Assembly (NCBI GenBank): GCA_045635085.1
Contig: JAZRBM010000020.1
Coordinates: 96,780-160,779, forward strand
Reading direction: 5' to 3'
Length of the DNA stretch: 64,000 bases
Source of the DNA: Congzhengia sp045635085
GTDB lineage: Bacteria > Bacillota > Clostridia > UBA1381 > UBA9506
Shown: positions 17,235-24,245 of the stretch, one piece after another
Position numbering within the stretch: the stretch's first letter is position 1
Layout of the letters: every line of letters starts with the position of its first letter
Notes under the pieces: model-generated
Databases searched by the model: none
Told to the model about the DNA's origin: nothing
The model's input: only the letters and a program-made list of their open reading frames with translations
Translations under genes and position numbers: made by a program

Positions 17235-17435
17235 TTATTCGTGTTCGTGTCTAACGATGTCATTCAGACTACAATTAAATCTCTTACATATTTTATCAAG
17301 CACTTCCATACTGACATATTCATTCTTGCTGAATTTTGCCACCGTTGCGGAAGATAGATTGAGTTCCTTTTTCAGTTGCCCTTTGCTCATTGAATGTTGG
17401 GCGAGTAGTATCTCTAACGGTTGATAATTAAACAT
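17235..17435 (-). CDS. Small XRE/Cro-type HTH regulator
   Basis: The 66 residues are essentially one helix-turn-helix domain of the HTH_26 kind (MSKGQLKKELNLSSATVAKFSKNEYVSMEVLDKICKRFNCSLNDIV). It is the first gene of the type III R-M operon and probably acts as its controller. ATG 17435 is preferred because GAGGTG is six bases upstream. An in-frame GTG at 17444 overlaps that ribosome site. Its promoter carries a 13 bp inverted repeat over the -35 box, which suggests autoregulation. Confidence 0.85.
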   Translation of the reverse strand: MFNYQPLEILLAQHSMSKGQLKKELNLSSATVAKFSKNEYVSMEVLDKICKRFNCSLNDIVRHEHE

Positions 17436-17454
17436 CTTCATCACCTCATTAGAT

Positions 17455-17483
17455 AGTATAACACATTAAAGCCGAAAAGTCAA
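17455..17483 (-). promoter_or_regulatory. Promoter of the type III R-M operon
   Basis: On the minus strand TTGACT (17483-17478) is followed by a 17 bp spacer and TATACT (17460-17455). It closely resembles the promoter at 11184-11212. Confidence 0.75.
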
Positions 17484-17497
17484 TTTTTCGGCTTTAA
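17466..17497. promoter_or_regulatory. 13 bp inverted repeat over the R-M promoter
   Basis: TTAAAGCCGAAAA (17466-17478) and TTTTCGGCTTTAA (17485-17497) are perfect arms around GTCAAT. The repeat covers the -35 element and much of the spacer. An operator for the HTH protein just downstream is the simplest reading. Confidence 0.6.
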
Positions 17498-17565
17498 TTT
17501 TCTAAATTTTATATTTTTCTTTCAAAAGTTAATGTTTAGATGTGTAAATTGTTCGCTTTTTAATA

Positions 17566-17581
17566 TTCCGTTTAGACGGAA
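17566..17581. promoter_or_regulatory. Palindromic operator, copy 2
   Basis: TTCCGTTTAGACGGAA is a palindrome with arms TTCCGT/ACGGAA around TTAG, nine bases upstream of the -35 element of the promoter at 17591. Confidence 0.65.
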
Positions 17582-17590
17582 CACAATTCC

Positions 17591-17619
17591 TTGATTTTTG
17601 ACGATTTTCGTGTTATAAT
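17591..17619 (+). promoter_or_regulatory. Promoter of the 89/166 aa gene pair
   Basis: TTGATT (17591-17596) is followed by a 17 bp spacer and TATAAT (17614-17619). The sequence from -35 to past -10 is nearly the same as at 22362-22390, which points to duplicated or co-regulated promoters. Confidence 0.8.
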
Positions 17620-17732
17620 AAAATCACAGAGTTAAACCGCTAGCACTTAACCTGACAAAAACGGCATTACAAAAAATACTATAAAAAAGGAGCAGATACA
17701 GTTTTTTGATGTGTTCTGTATCGTGAGCATAA

Positions 17733-18002
17733 ATGAAAAAATTAAACACTATAAAGCTTGAATTATGTAATGAAAAAGATGTCTATATAATTTATGAAAA
17801 GCTTGAAAACGGAAAGTATGAATGCTCCGTATATGTTTCGCCAAAAGACGAAGCTGATTTACAATTTGATTTCGGTACTGTTTTTCCACAGGAAACAGAA
17901 ACAGGCATACGCACCACTTCAACCGAAGAATTTGAAGAAGATATTTGCCAAATGATAAAAAATTATTATATTAAAAAAGGAGCTGTTTTATATGAAAATT
18001 AA
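17733..18002 (+). CDS. Unknown 89 aa element protein
   Basis: I do not recognise this protein. It is small and acidic with an alternating pattern that suggests a beta-rich fold (VYIIYEKLENGKYECSVYVSPKDEADLQFDFG), then a C-terminal helix (FEEDICQMIKNYYIKKG). It overlaps the next gene by 11 bp, so the two are translated together. No good ribosome site lies just before ATG 17733. AAGGAG is 40 bases upstream at 17687, separated from the start by the hairpin GATACAG/CTGTATC (17695-17722). Confidence 0.65.
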   Translation: MKKLNTIKLELCNEKDVYIIYEKLENGKYECSVYVSPKDEADLQFDFGTVFPQETETGIRTTSTEEFEEDICQMIKNYYIKKGAVLYEN

Positions 18003-18492
18003 TTACGATATACTACCAGAATCTATGAAAGCTGATATTGATGAAATATTGTTATCAATAAGATTAACACGACTTATTTCCGTCCAAGCGAGAGCTATAA
18101 CCGAAAAAGAAAAGACATTTATAAATGACATTCTTTCTTCAATAGAAAAATGTATTAACGAAAGAAATGAAATTAAGAACCGTAATGACTTTACAGAACA
18201 ATTAAAAATTGCTGATAATATCTATACCCGACTCAAACAGCATAAGACGATTAAACTTGATTTAACGAAATATGAAAACTTCTATGATAATCACATTACA
18301 AGTTGGCTTCGTCTATGGGAAATAGGTGAACTTTTTGAACAGCTAACAGGAATGAAAGAAAAATCAGAACGAGAATCATACGAAGAATACAAAACATTGA
18401 TGACAGATAATTTATTACCGATGTTATTATTTCAACTACTAGGAAGCATAGTATATTGGATTAAAGAAAAATACTCCGTCAAGCACAGATAA
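17992..18492 (+). CDS. Unknown 166 aa element protein
   Basis: I do not recognise it. It is almost all helical and charged (DIDEILLSIRLTRLISVQARAI, TEKEKTFINDILSSIEKCINERNEI). One hydrophobic C-terminal helix (LLPMLLFQLLGSIVYWIKEKY) could be membrane-associated. AAAGGAGC precedes the start ATG 17992, inside the 3' end of the 89 aa gene. It shares the promoter with the palindromic operator. The small partner plus longer helical protein layout resembles toxin-antitoxin pairs, but no motif supports that. Confidence 0.65.
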   Translation: MKINYDILPESMKADIDEILLSIRLTRLISVQARAITEKEKTFINDILSSIEKCINERNEIKNRNDFTEQLKIADNIYTRLKQHKTIKLDLTKYENFYDNHITSWLRLWEIGELFEQLTGMKEKSERESYEEYKTLMTDNLLPMLLFQLLGSIVYWIKEKYSVKHR

Positions 18493-18536
18493 GTTTTCGC
18501 CCAAATACTCCGTCAGGCAAAAATTGGTTTTCGCCC
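18469..18536 (+). repeat. 34 bp imperfect tandem repeat
   Basis: Two adjacent 34 bp units start AAATACTCCGTCA and end GTTTTCGCCC (18469-18502 and 18503-18536), with 29 of 34 positions equal by eye. The first unit holds the stop codon of the 166 aa gene, so the second is a non-coding duplication of its end. Confidence 0.75.
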
Positions 18537-18616
18537 CTATTATAACGGAATTGTATTTTAATGAAAACCGTGTCTGTTCCTATCTTTAACGACTATCAGT
18601 ATGTAAAAATAAATCA

Positions 18617-19090
18617 TCAATACATTCTGTCCGAACAAGTATTTAATTTCCTTACGGCGATACATTGTTTGTCAAGGTAATTCTTGGCGTTCTCGGCGTA
18701 TTTGTCGCAATTCTTATGCCATACGACCTGTTTTTTATATTTCTTATTCAGATGTTCGGACAGAGATTTGATGACGGAGCTTGAACCCTCACCCTCAATC
18801 CAGATATGTATATGCGGTTCGGTAGCAACAGGCAGACGGTTAGAGTTTCCGTTCGGGGCGAATACTTTTCGTGGTCGCCCACGCTTGCCTGTTTGTTCGG
18901 CGGTGATTTCACCGCATTTTGCGTTGTTTATGCTAACACCGATTTTTGCTGTTATGTTGTAGCCGTGCTTATCGCACAATCTTTTAAGATAGGTTTTGAT
19001 TGCGTTCGCTTCCTTTATTGCTTCATCTTTCGTTTTGTAGATGCCGCAAGAAACGGAAGCCGTAATCATTCTGAACACTCTTTTCCTCAT
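18617..19090 (-). CDS. Small protein with HUH-like motif and AT-hook, possible replication or relaxase protein
   Basis: The 157 residues contain PHIHIWIEG (His93, His95), the His-hydrophobic-His signature of HUH nucleases. A YAENAKNYLDKQ segment (Tyr131, Tyr138) resembles the catalytic-tyrosine motif of rolling-circle replication proteins. An AT-hook-like RGRPRK sits at about residues 70-75. ATG 19090 follows AGAGG; the open frame continues to 19192 but without a ribosome site. It is shorter than ordinary Rep or relaxase proteins. The family call rests on short motifs, and it could instead be an unrelated DNA-binding protein. It is the only candidate nicking enzyme I see in the element. Confidence 0.5.
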   Translation of the reverse strand: MRKRVFRMITASVSCGIYKTKDEAIKEANAIKTYLKRLCDKHGYNITAKIGVSINNAKCGEITAEQTGKRGRPRKVFAPNGNSNRLPVATEPHIHIWIEGEGSSSVIKSLSEHLNKKYKKQVVWHKNCDKYAENAKNYLDKQCIAVRKLNTCSDRMY

Positions 19091-19234
19091 AATATATACC
19101 TCTTCTGTTTTGTCTGACTTTTTTACAAAATAAGCACGAAACAAAAGAAATATAATTTTGTTATGTTCTACCCATTGAACAGCGATTGACATGGGCGTTT
19201 CAAAAATTAAAAAATAAAAAATTGAAAGGCAAAC

Positions 19235-19262
19235 GAAAAAGACGGCTACAATGAGCCGTCTT
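19235..19262 (-). terminator. Terminator downstream of the 43 aa ORF
   Basis: GACGGCT and AGCCGTC form a 7 bp stem with a 6-base loop, extended by A-T pairs. On the minus strand it is followed by TTTTTCG. Confidence 0.75.
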
Positions 19263-19296
19263 AATACAAAGGGATGAAATAAAAATGTATTGCCGA

Positions 19297-19428
19297 TTAG
19301 CGAGCTTCGGCAAGTGAAGCGAAATCTGCTTCAAGGTGTTCGCACCATTCAGAAAAATCTTTTTCGTGATTCTCTAAATAGATTTCGTGTAGGAAAGCCT
19401 CTTCATCGGCTGTTAAACAAAAACTCAT
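19297..19428 (-). CDS. Small acidic 43 aa protein
   Basis: The frame MSFCLTADEEAFLHEIYLEN continues to EHLEADFASLAEAR and a TAA stop. It has a good ribosome site (GAGGAGAAATTT before ATG) and its own terminator 35 bp after the stop, so it is probably expressed. It has about 12 acidic and two basic residues, and is helical with WC in the middle. No known family. Small acidic proteins in mobile elements include anti-restriction DNA mimics, but nothing more specific supports that here. Confidence 0.6.
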   Translation of the reverse strand: MSFCLTADEEAFLHEIYLENHEKDFSEWCEHLEADFASLAEAR

Positions 19429-19494
19429 AATAAATTTCTCCTCTGTGCTTTTCTCTTTCTATATACTATGCGTTTTTGCGACAGAATATAACAA

Positions 19495-20391
19495 TTAAAG
19501 CCATTTATTGATGTCTATTCCAGAAAACAATTTACGCTTGCTGTCAAAAAACATAAATTTCACGGTGTTCGTATAATTCTTCTCTTTTAACACTTTCTCG
19601 GTTCTGGCAGAATACCCCTTGTTCTCTGGGAAGTGAGAATATACCGTGATATTAAGTTTTACAGGCAGGCCGTAAAAGGTACTTTTAATTACTCGGTCAG
19701 CTAGAAACAGTTGCTTGATAATTTTATCAAAGCGAAGAGTGTGAGCAAAAATGCCGACTTCAAAGATATAATTTTCTCCGTCATAATTTACCCCCAAAAT
19801 ATAAATGCCGTTATCTTTGAGAACGAGAATATCTTTTGTTTCTTTTGCGATTGCCGACTTTTTCAAAGTTTCTCTGTTGCCCTTTGTCCTACTTTTACAG
19901 AAATTGACTTTACTTCTGATTTCGTCAATGCTTGAAGATAGATATTGTATATCGTGTCCGTGCTTTTCGGCGTGAGCTGATACTCTGGTTAAAAGGTTCA
20001 ATGCGTCCTCTGGCGAATAGTAGCAGACCGTTCCTGCGTGAAGCGATTTCTTGATATATCGTCCATCAGCAGAATGACAGCGTATCAAGATTTCGCCGTA
20101 CAAACTGCTATGTAATATTCTTTTGCCCGACACAACAGATGATTTGTTCTTCAAACCATAATACGAATATAGTTTATACCTTGCCACGAGCAAGGTATTT
20201 TTATTTAGTTTAACCGTTTTAATATATTTGTGTTCAACAAGAAAATTAACAAGATTGTCGTTTTTCTCTCCTGTAATTTCCTTGAATTGATTTTTGAAAA
20301 TTACACCACCGAAGCCGTAAATCAAAAGGCTTAATGCCGTATCGTGTTTTTCAAGTGTTTCAATTATTATTTTATTGATAATTTCGTTCAT
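19495..20391 (-). CDS. Unknown 298 aa element protein with winged-helix-like N-terminus
   Basis: I do not recognise a family. ATG 20391 is chosen because GGGGGGAAA sits just upstream; an in-frame ATG at 20406 overlaps that site. The first 80 residues look like a winged helix (ITGEKNDNLVNFLVEHKYIKTVKL). The C-terminal half is mixed alpha/beta with a nuclease-like strand pattern (LKDNGIYILGVNYDGENYIFEVG) and LPVKLNITVYSHFPENKGY. It follows the 197 aa gene by 37 bp on the same strand. Such pairs near the replication or mobilization module of Clostridia elements are often regulators of replication, but this is a guess. Confidence 0.65.
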   Translation of the reverse strand: MNEIINKIIIETLEKHDTALSLLIYGFGGVIFKNQFKEITGEKNDNLVNFLVEHKYIKTVKLNKNTLLVARYKLYSYYGLKNKSSVVSGKRILHSSLYGEILIRCHSADGRYIKKSLHAGTVCYYSPEDALNLLTRVSAHAEKHGHDIQYLSSSIDEIRSKVNFCKSRTKGNRETLKKSAIAKETKDILVLKDNGIYILGVNYDGENYIFEVGIFAHTLRFDKIIKQLFLADRVIKSTFYGLPVKLNITVYSHFPENKGYSARTEKVLKEKNYTNTVKFMFFDSKRKLFSGIDINKWL

Positions 20392-20428
20392 TTGATTTCC
20401 CCCCATTCGTTTTTTGAAAATTTATATT

Positions 20429-21022
20429 TTAAGAATTGATAATAGAGATCGAACCGTTAAATACTTCCATTGCCGTTTCGTGGGATGCGATAGCTTCGCC
20501 CGAATAATTACTCGTTATAATTTCAATAAATTCCGTTTGATAAGAAAAGTCGGGCATACTGATTGTATGTTGCTGTAATTGGTCTAGGTAGTATTGCCCC
20601 TGTTCCATTTTATCGCAAAGTTCCTTGAATAAATCTCGGTTCTCGCTTTCTGTACGGAATTGTAATTGTTCCTCATAGGAAAGCCTGTCCGTATATTCTT
20701 GAATTTTATCCATTAACTTAATATCGTGTTCCACCCCTGTTGAAATGTAAAATTTTCTGTCTGCCAAATCAGAAACATTTTCACGCACCCATTCTTTTCC
20801 GCCGTCCGAGAAGCGATAAACAGTTTGAGTTTTACCGTCAATGACTACCGAACATTTATCAAGTACCTTTTCTAAAACATAGTTTTTTAAGCGGTTATTT
20901 GACGAAAGGTAATGTAAGCATTGTTCTTTCGTAGCATAACCGCCACAACGCAAGGCATTCAAAAACTGTTTATCGGACAGCTTCAGATGTTCGGCGGAAA
21001 TGTAATGTGATTTTCTTCCCAT
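20429..21022 (-). CDS. Unknown 197 aa element protein, possible winged-helix regulator
   Basis: There is no firm family. Residues 13-75 (LKLSDKQFLNALRCGGYATKEQCLHYL, then YRFSDGGKEWVREN) look like the winged helix of replication-relaxation-type proteins. The second half is helical (DIKLMDKIQEYTDRLSYEEQ). ATG 21022 follows AAAGGAGGTGATTTTCTT. It is transcribed divergently from the ArdC-like gene through a 190 nt structured leader, and is followed by the 298 aa gene. Confidence 0.65.
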   Translation of the reverse strand: MGRKSHYISAEHLKLSDKQFLNALRCGGYATKEQCLHYLSSNNRLKNYVLEKVLDKCSVVIDGKTQTVYRFSDGGKEWVRENVSDLADRKFYISTGVEHDIKLMDKIQEYTDRLSYEEQLQFRTESENRDLFKELCDKMEQGQYYLDQLQQHTISMPDFSYQTEFIEIITSNYSGEAIASHETAMEVFNGSISIINS

Positions 21023-21414
21023 AAGAAAATCACCTCCTTTTTGCTAACGCAGTAGCAAACCGAACCGCCAGATTGATAATCTGGGAACCGTAAAGCGATG
21101 AAAATAATATTGGCTTGCGATATGGTGCCGACAGGCAATTTTGCTCGCTTGATTGATGAAAAAAGTTTTCATCAAACGGCGGTGAGGTTTGATACGAGTT
21201 TTTATTTTTATTCTTTATATTATACTGTTGCTATCAGCGTTTCATAACAAAATGATGAAAAAAGTCAGAAAAAATCAGGTTGTCGGAGTTTTTGAGTTTT
21301 TTGTTATGCTTGATTTTGTTCAGTAGGTACGGAATAACTGACAGAAAGCGACAGTATAATATATTAACCGACAAACACAGACGGTTAATATTACGAAACG
21401 AAAGGATAAGGGAA
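21023..21414. promoter_or_regulatory. Divergent regulatory region with two similar promoters and three hairpins
   Basis: This 392 bp gap separates divergent genes. The plus strand has GCGACAGTATAAT at 21348-21360. The minus strand has the related GCAACAGTATAAT ending at 21219. Each is preceded by CTGACAG or CTGATAG, and neither has a recognisable -35. The leader of the minus-strand gene holds the hairpins CCAGATT/AATCTGG (21068-21084) and TTGATGAAAA/TTTTCATCAA (21153-21175). It is also a plausible place for an origin of transfer or replication. Confidence 0.55.
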
Positions 21415-22272
21415 ATGAACATTTACGAGATTATTACAGAAAAAATTATTGAAAGAGTTGAAGCTATGATTGAGAACGGCGAAACGGCGAATTGGTTGTG
21501 TCCTTGGCAGAGGTTAGGTTTGCCGAAGTCGTACATAAGCGAAAAGGCGTATTCGGGTATCAATCTCTGGCTTCTGGAAAGTGGTTATTACCTGACTTGG
21601 AATCAGTACCTTGACATCAAAAAGAAAAATCCAGATGTCAGTTTGAAGAAAGGTAGTAAGAGCCACCTTTGCGTTTACTTCAATTACAACGAAGTTGAAA
21701 ATGAAGAAACAGGCGAAATGAAGAAAGTGCCGTATCTCAAATATTACCGCTTGTTTGAAAGTGGAGATTTTGAGAATTTACCACCAAAAGACAAATTGAT
21801 TGATTACGAACACGGTGAACACGCAGACATTGACGATTTTATGTCTGCCTATGCGAAAAACGCTGATGTACGAATTACGGTCAAGAAATCGGACAAGGCG
21901 TACTACTCGCCGTTGTTTGACGAAATCGTTATACCGCAACCGTCAATGTACCCAGACTTTAATAATTATGTTGCTGTGTTGGCACACGAAATAATTCACA
22001 GTTCGGGAAGCAAGAAACGGCTTGACAGAATCAAAGACGATTTCCGCGAAGAAGAAACATATTCAAAAGAAGAGCTTATCGCACAACTGGGAAGTTCGCT
22101 TCTGTGCTTTTTGCTCGGATACGATACTGCCGAAACGGTGAACAACGATGTAAATTACATTCGTGGTTGGTTATCGCACCTTAAAGATAACACAAGAGAG
22201 CTAGTGTCGGCGGCAGCAAAGGCACAGCAAGCGGTTGACTATGTAATGAACACCGTAAATATGGGGAAATAG
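21415..22272 (+). CDS. ArdC-like antirestriction protein with zincin metallopeptidase domain
   Basis: The 285 residues have an ArdC/LtrC-type N-terminal single-stranded-DNA-binding domain (NWLCPWQRLGLPKSYISEKAYSG, YLTWNQYLDIKKKNPDVSLKKGS). The MPTase-PolyVal zincin domain follows with HEIIH at about residues 195-199 and downstream ELIAQLGSSLLC. Relatives protect incoming single-stranded DNA or block host restriction during conjugation. ATG 21415 (AAAGGATAAGGG upstream) is used; the frame is open further upstream but without support. An anti-restriction gene in an element that also carries its own type III system fits transfer between strains. Confidence 0.85.
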   Translation: MNIYEIITEKIIERVEAMIENGETANWLCPWQRLGLPKSYISEKAYSGINLWLLESGYYLTWNQYLDIKKKNPDVSLKKGSKSHLCVYFNYNEVENEETGEMKKVPYLKYYRLFESGDFENLPPKDKLIDYEHGEHADIDDFMSAYAKNADVRITVKKSDKAYYSPLFDEIVIPQPSMYPDFNNYVAVLAHEIIHSSGSKKRLDRIKDDFREEETYSKEELIAQLGSSLLCFLLGYDTAETVNNDVNYIRGWLSHLKDNTRELVSAAAKAQQAVDYVMNTVNMGK

Positions 22273-22336
22273 GCAGTAATCAGATTTGAAATATTAAATA
22301 TTTAATAATTGAAAAAAACGTCTTTTCCTTTTAATG

Positions 22337-22352
22337 TTCCGTTTAGACGGAA
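22337..22352. promoter_or_regulatory. Palindromic operator, copy 3
   Basis: TTCCGTTTAGACGGAA is identical to the copy at 17566-17581 and lies at the same distance (9 bp) from the -35 element that follows. Confidence 0.65.
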
Positions 22353-22361
22353 CGCATATTC

Positions 22362-22390
22362 TTGATTTTTCGCAATTTTCGTGTTATAAT
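22362..22390 (+). promoter_or_regulatory. Promoter of the excisionase gene
   Basis: TTGATT (22362-22367) is followed by a 17 bp spacer and TATAAT (22385-22390), near-identical to the promoter at 17591-17619. Confidence 0.8.
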
Positions 22391-22467
22391 AAAATTGTGA
22401 AAACAACTCGCACTCGTTGCGAAATCAAATACAAATATAAATTTATTAAAAGAAAAGAGGCGTTATT

Positions 22468-22686
22468 ATGAATAACAACATTCATACAAATACGAATTCA
22501 AATCAATCGTCTGCTATATTTATTAACGCAAAGGAAATGAGCGAACAACTGGGCGTATCAAAATCATACGCATACAGACTAATTCAGCAGTTGAATGACG
22601 AATTACAGAAGAAAGGCTTCCTTGTAGTACAGGGAAAGACTAACCGTAGATATTTCTATGAAAAGATTTACGGAATGGCAAGTTAA
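22468..22686 (+). CDS. xis: Excisionase-like DNA-binding protein
   Basis: The 72 residues have a single helix-turn-helix/winged-helix core (INAKEMSEQLGVSKSYAYRLIQQLN, ELQKKGFLVVQGKTNRRYFYEK). This is the pattern of small excisionase-family proteins next to Tn916-type integrases. It should bend attL/attR and steer the integrase towards excision. It is transcribed from 22362 and separated from the integrase gene by a strong terminator. Xis and Int are thus regulated differently, with the operator palindrome acting on xis. Confidence 0.8.
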   Translation: MNNNIHTNTNSNQSSAIFINAKEMSEQLGVSKSYAYRLIQQLNDELQKKGFLVVQGKTNRRYFYEKIYGMAS

Positions 22687-22696
22687 GCCAGACAGC

Positions 22697-22736
22697 AAAA
22701 ATCGTCATCAGCAATTTGTCTGATGACGATTTTTTT
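22697..22736 (+). terminator. Terminator of the excisionase gene
   Basis: ATCGTCATCAG (22701-22711) pairs with CTGATGACGAT (22720-22730) around an 8-base loop, with A4 before and T6 after. Confidence 0.92.
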
Positions 22737-22780
22737 CTACCATTTATTATTAAATATTAAACACAGAAAGGACAATCATT

Positions 22781-23923
22781 ATGAGTGATTTCAAATCATC
22801 AGTACATAAGTACGGAAATAATTTATACAGAGTAGATTATAGTTATATTGACCCGATAACACAGGTGAGAAAAAGAACCTGTAAGCGTGGTTTCAAGTTG
22901 TCAAGAGAAGCGACAGCGTGGCAGAAGAACGAATTGCCTGACCTTATTAAGCAGTTAGAAACGCTTGATTATGAAACACCAGACGAATTATTGACAATGG
23001 GCGAACTGGTTAAGGAATATTTAGAATTTTCATCATTACGCCGACAGGAAAGCACGGTAGCAACAAAGTCGCATATCATTGATACTAAAATTCTTCCTTA
23101 TTTTAAGGATAAAATAGTTTTCAATATTACTCCGAAAGATATTCTAAAATGGGAAAACTACATTTTAGGAATGAGAAAACCTAACGGTGAAGAATTTTCC
23201 GCAACATATCAACATACAATTTGTAATCAATTATGGGCGATTTTTAATTATGCTGAAACATTTCATAATCTACCAAAAACGCCTACATCAAAGGTTGAAA
23301 AATTAGGTTCAAAAGAGCGTGAAACAGAAGCGGAAGTATGGGAAGTTGATGAATACTTAAAGTTTTCAGCGACACTACAAGATAAACCACTTTACTTTTA
23401 CGCATTTGAGGTGTTTTATTGGACTGGTATTCGTTTAGGAGAATTGTTAGCACTCACAAAAGAAGATATTGATTGTAAAGCAAAAACATTAAGAGTAATA
23501 AACAGTTATTCCAAAGCGAAAAAAGAAAAAGGAAAAACAAAAAATGTAAGCAGTAAGCGAACAGTACATATGCCAACTGAACTTGCCGAAGAATTACAGG
23601 AGTATATGGATAGCCTTTATGGCTTACAAGATACAGATGTTCTATTTCCTGTTTCAAAATCACAACTTCATCGTGTTATTGAAGAGGGTTCAGCAAAGGC
23701 AGGGGTTAAAAAACTAACCATACACGAATTTAGACACAGCCATATCAGCCTTTTAATGAATTCAAATTGTGGTTCTATCCTTGAAATCGCAAAGCGAGCA
23801 GGACACGCAAAACCAGATATGACACTTTTGTATTCACATCTATACAAGAACCGAGACCAGATAATCGCAAGACGATTAGAAGATATTATGAAAGAGGGGA
23901 AAATGAATGTCAGCGAAGAATAA
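22781..23923 (+). CDS. int: Tyrosine recombinase (integrase) of the element
   Basis: It integrates and excises the element at the 3' end of the GMP synthase gene. The 380 residues comprise an N-terminal arm-binding domain (about 1-60, YRVDYSYIDPITQVRKRTCKRGF), a SAM-like core-binding domain (about 68-165), and a catalytic domain. The catalytic set is visible: Arg in WTGIRLGELLAL, His-x-x-Arg in HEFRHSHISLL, His in RAGHAKPDMT, and the nucleophile Tyr in LLYSHL. ATG 22781 follows GAAAGGA. The 3' end overlaps the MobC-like gene by 17 bp. The arm repeats AGTGTTGTCA at both ends are its likely targets. Confidence 0.94.
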   Translation: MSDFKSSVHKYGNNLYRVDYSYIDPITQVRKRTCKRGFKLSREATAWQKNELPDLIKQLETLDYETPDELLTMGELVKEYLEFSSLRRQESTVATKSHIIDTKILPYFKDKIVFNITPKDILKWENYILGMRKPNGEEFSATYQHTICNQLWAIFNYAETFHNLPKTPTSKVEKLGSKERETEAEVWEVDEYLKFSATLQDKPLYFYAFEVFYWTGIRLGELLALTKEDIDCKAKTLRVINSYSKAKKEKGKTKNVSSKRTVHMPTELAEELQEYMDSLYGLQDTDVLFPVSKSQLHRVIEEGSAKAGVKKLTIHEFRHSHISLLMNSNCGSILEIAKRAGHAKPDMTLLYSHLYKNRDQIIARRLEDIMKEGKMNVSEE

Positions 23924-24245
23924 CGACAGAAAAGATCGTTTTAGGAGTATTACAATCGGCTTCCGTGTTTCGCCCGAAGAAGCGTACAGAGTTGATATGG
24001 AAGTTAGAACATCAGGACTAACAAAACAAGATTTTATTTTGAAACGATTATTAAACGAAGATATTATTGTTCGTCCGAATATTCGTATCAGGTACTATCT
24101 TGAAAAGTATTTAGTTGACTTGACAGCCGAGCTAAAAAGGCTGTCAAGTATTCCGCAAACAAGTGATGTTTTGGAAAATCTTATATACCTTGTTAAATTG
24201 ATTAGTAAATTAACACCAGAAGAACAGGAGAATTATTATGAGTAA
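23907..24245 (+). CDS. MobC-like mobilization accessory protein
   Basis: The 112 residues start with a basic tail and a ribbon-helix-helix-like segment (FRSITIGFRVSPEEAYRVDMEVRTSGLTKQDFILKRLL). This matches what I know of MobC-type relaxosome accessory proteins of Clostridia mobilizable elements. The second half is helical. It overlaps int by 17 bp and the next gene by 8 bp, one translation-coupled unit. A relaxase partner would be expected, but only the small HUH-motif protein at 18617 is a candidate. Confidence 0.65.
   Translation: MSAKNNDRKDRFRSITIGFRVSPEEAYRVDMEVRTSGLTKQDFILKRLLNEDIIVRPNIRIRYYLEKYLVDLTAELKRLSSIPQTSDVLENLIYLVKLISKLTPEEQENYYE

Noticed and set aside
17733..18492. Toxin-antitoxin pair
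   Set aside because: The overlap and small sizes fit, but neither protein shows a known toxin or antitoxin motif, so the claim was left out.
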